A DNA stretch of 64,000 bases from Himantopus leucocephalus (lineage: Eukaryota; Chordata; Aves; Charadriiformes; Recurvirostridae). The position numbers and the translations under genes were made by a program. Shown one piece after another: positions 62,834 to 64,000 of the stretch (position 1 is its first letter; each line of letters starts with the position of its first letter). Where the stretch lies: positions 98,404,340-98,468,339 of the forward strand of contig RSEF01000001.1 in the NCBI GenBank assembly GCA_003993805.1, in the 5' to 3' direction. The notes beneath the pieces were generated by a model. The model was not told where the DNA came from and ran no database searches. It saw only the letters and a program-made list of their open reading frames with translations.

Positions 62834-64000
62834 CTGGAGGGTCATTCATGCCACGGAAGTCAAGCTCCTGCCCTGCCTCACCTTCTGGAGGACACACTCT
62901 ACTTTTCAAGTACCCCCAAGAACTGTTGGCAAGTTGGCAGCATTTGGCACCTGCTAGCAGCAACCTCTTGATACTCAATGGCGTGGGAAGCTGGGCTAGC
63001 ATGACTTTGCATACGCAGAGGCCAGGGTACAGGTTCACTCTGTAGCGCTGGCAAGTCAGGGAAGCAAATGGCCAGGGAAGAAGGGAAGGGGGGAGGTGTG
63101 AAAGGGATGAAAAAACCCTCAGCTGTGTGCATTCTGCATCTCCAGACCTCCAGGGAAATCATGCAGAAATGTGTGTGGCTGGGGAGAAAATGAGAATAAA
63201 GCTTCAAGCTGTACCAGCTTGCATCCGAAACCCAGGGAATGGCTCCCCTCAACCCAGTGCAATTAGCAATCCTGTTGCCATGTGCTGGGGAAGATGCCTT
63301 TGGCAGTATGACATTTTGGGTCCCTTGTTACAGAGGCAAAGATGAGGTTGCTCAAAAGTTTCAAGAACAGGGTAGGAACACGATGTTCGATCTGGCGACT
63401 GCAGGCAACGGAGGGAGAAACTGCAGAGCAGTGTTTTTCCTGAGATGAAAGGAAAACACAAGTTGCTGTGCCTTTGGCTTGCCTCACATCTCTGAGTCTG
63501 GGACTAAAGCTGCCTTCTGTGCTAAAGAAGAGAAATGTCTCCCACCCCAAATTATCTGAGTTACATTGCTGACTCAACACACTGAGCAGCAGCAAAACCC
63601 ACAGCCCAGTAAGGAGTGACTTACGGCTGGAGGAGACAGTAACAGATGCAGGGAGTACTTCTGCCACAGGACCTGCTAGTGCAGCAACCATTCAAAAGCC
63701 CCTGAAGGAGCCTGACTTGCAGTTGTAAGCACTGGTAACACTGAAGTTATCCAGCATGATATGACACCACCCAAACAGGCTGCTCAATAAGCTGTCTGAA
63801 TACTGGTCTTGCCTGTTCTCACCAGGGGCTGAGTAACCTCCTGTCATTCTAGATGCGCTACACTTGCTAGTTCAGAATCTATCTAACCAAAAGCAGTATC
63901 TACCCAGCCTAGTGTCTGGAGGCAGCTTGCAGTAGACTCCATCCTGTTTGTGGAACCAGCATCACCAAGCACTCCAAAGTAGCACAAGTCTGAGTTATCG

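Larger units (their letters stand above)
57423..64000 (-). other. IGSF11 intron 1 (partial, runs off the window)
   Basis: The sequence upstream of exon 2 is taken as intron because the gene needs a signal-peptide exon and none is convincing here. It contains the exon 2 acceptor duplication, a G-rich tract at 60,058-60,078, a CR1 copy at 62.25-62.83 kb and a 100-N gap. IGSF11 has a very long first intron in mammals, so exon 1 is probably well to the right. Confidence 0.6.

Noticed and set aside
1..64000. CRISPR arrays, bacterial operons, tRNA or rRNA genes, retroviral LTRs
   Set aside because: No regularly spaced repeats, ribosome-site-led gene strings, or retroviral gag/pol/env-like frames were seen. 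I noticed no cloverleaf or rRNA sequence, though I could not run a scan.

Overview
The window looks like a piece of a bird chromosome. The retroelements are CR1 LINE fragments that end in the avian ATTCTATG-type octamer tail rather than poly(A). There is no Alu- or L1-like sequence. The only protein-coding gene is a split vertebrate gene with GT-AG introns. I cannot name the bird species from the sequence.

Right-hand part, about 49.8-64 kb, minus strand: IGSF11 (immunoglobulin superfamily member 11, also BT-IgSF or VSIG3). I can assemble six coding exons, here numbered 2 to 7, from splice sites and protein similarity. All phases agree, giving 416 complete codons plus a stop. They encode most of a V-set Ig domain, a C2-set Ig domain, one membrane helix and a cytoplasmic tail ending in a class I PDZ ligand. 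The last exon carries a 3' UTR of about 2.4 kb ending near an AATAAA at 49,854-49,859. The first exon (signal peptide) is not convincingly present. Intron 1 runs off the right edge and holds a CR1 copy interrupted by a 100-N assembly gap.

Left-hand part, about 1-49.8 kb: non-coding sequence downstream of IGSF11. From my knowledge of mammalian gene order this should be the desert on the LSAMP side of IGSF11, but no second gene confirms it here. It holds five recognisable CR1 fragments (four plus, one minus), several old MIR/CORE-SINE-like fragments and possible hAT transposon ends. It also holds AT-rich clusters of homeodomain-type motifs, a perfect-arm AT-rich inverted repeat at 18.9-19.0 kb, and one isolated CpG island at 39.65-39.97 kb followed by a strongly purine-biased tract. 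Nearly all open frames in this half are short chance frames or CR1 remnants.

Nothing resembles a new multi-gene system. The most checkable oddities are the orphan CpG island, the 106-bp inverted repeat, and a 29-bp tandem duplication of the polypyrimidine tract of IGSF11 exon 2.
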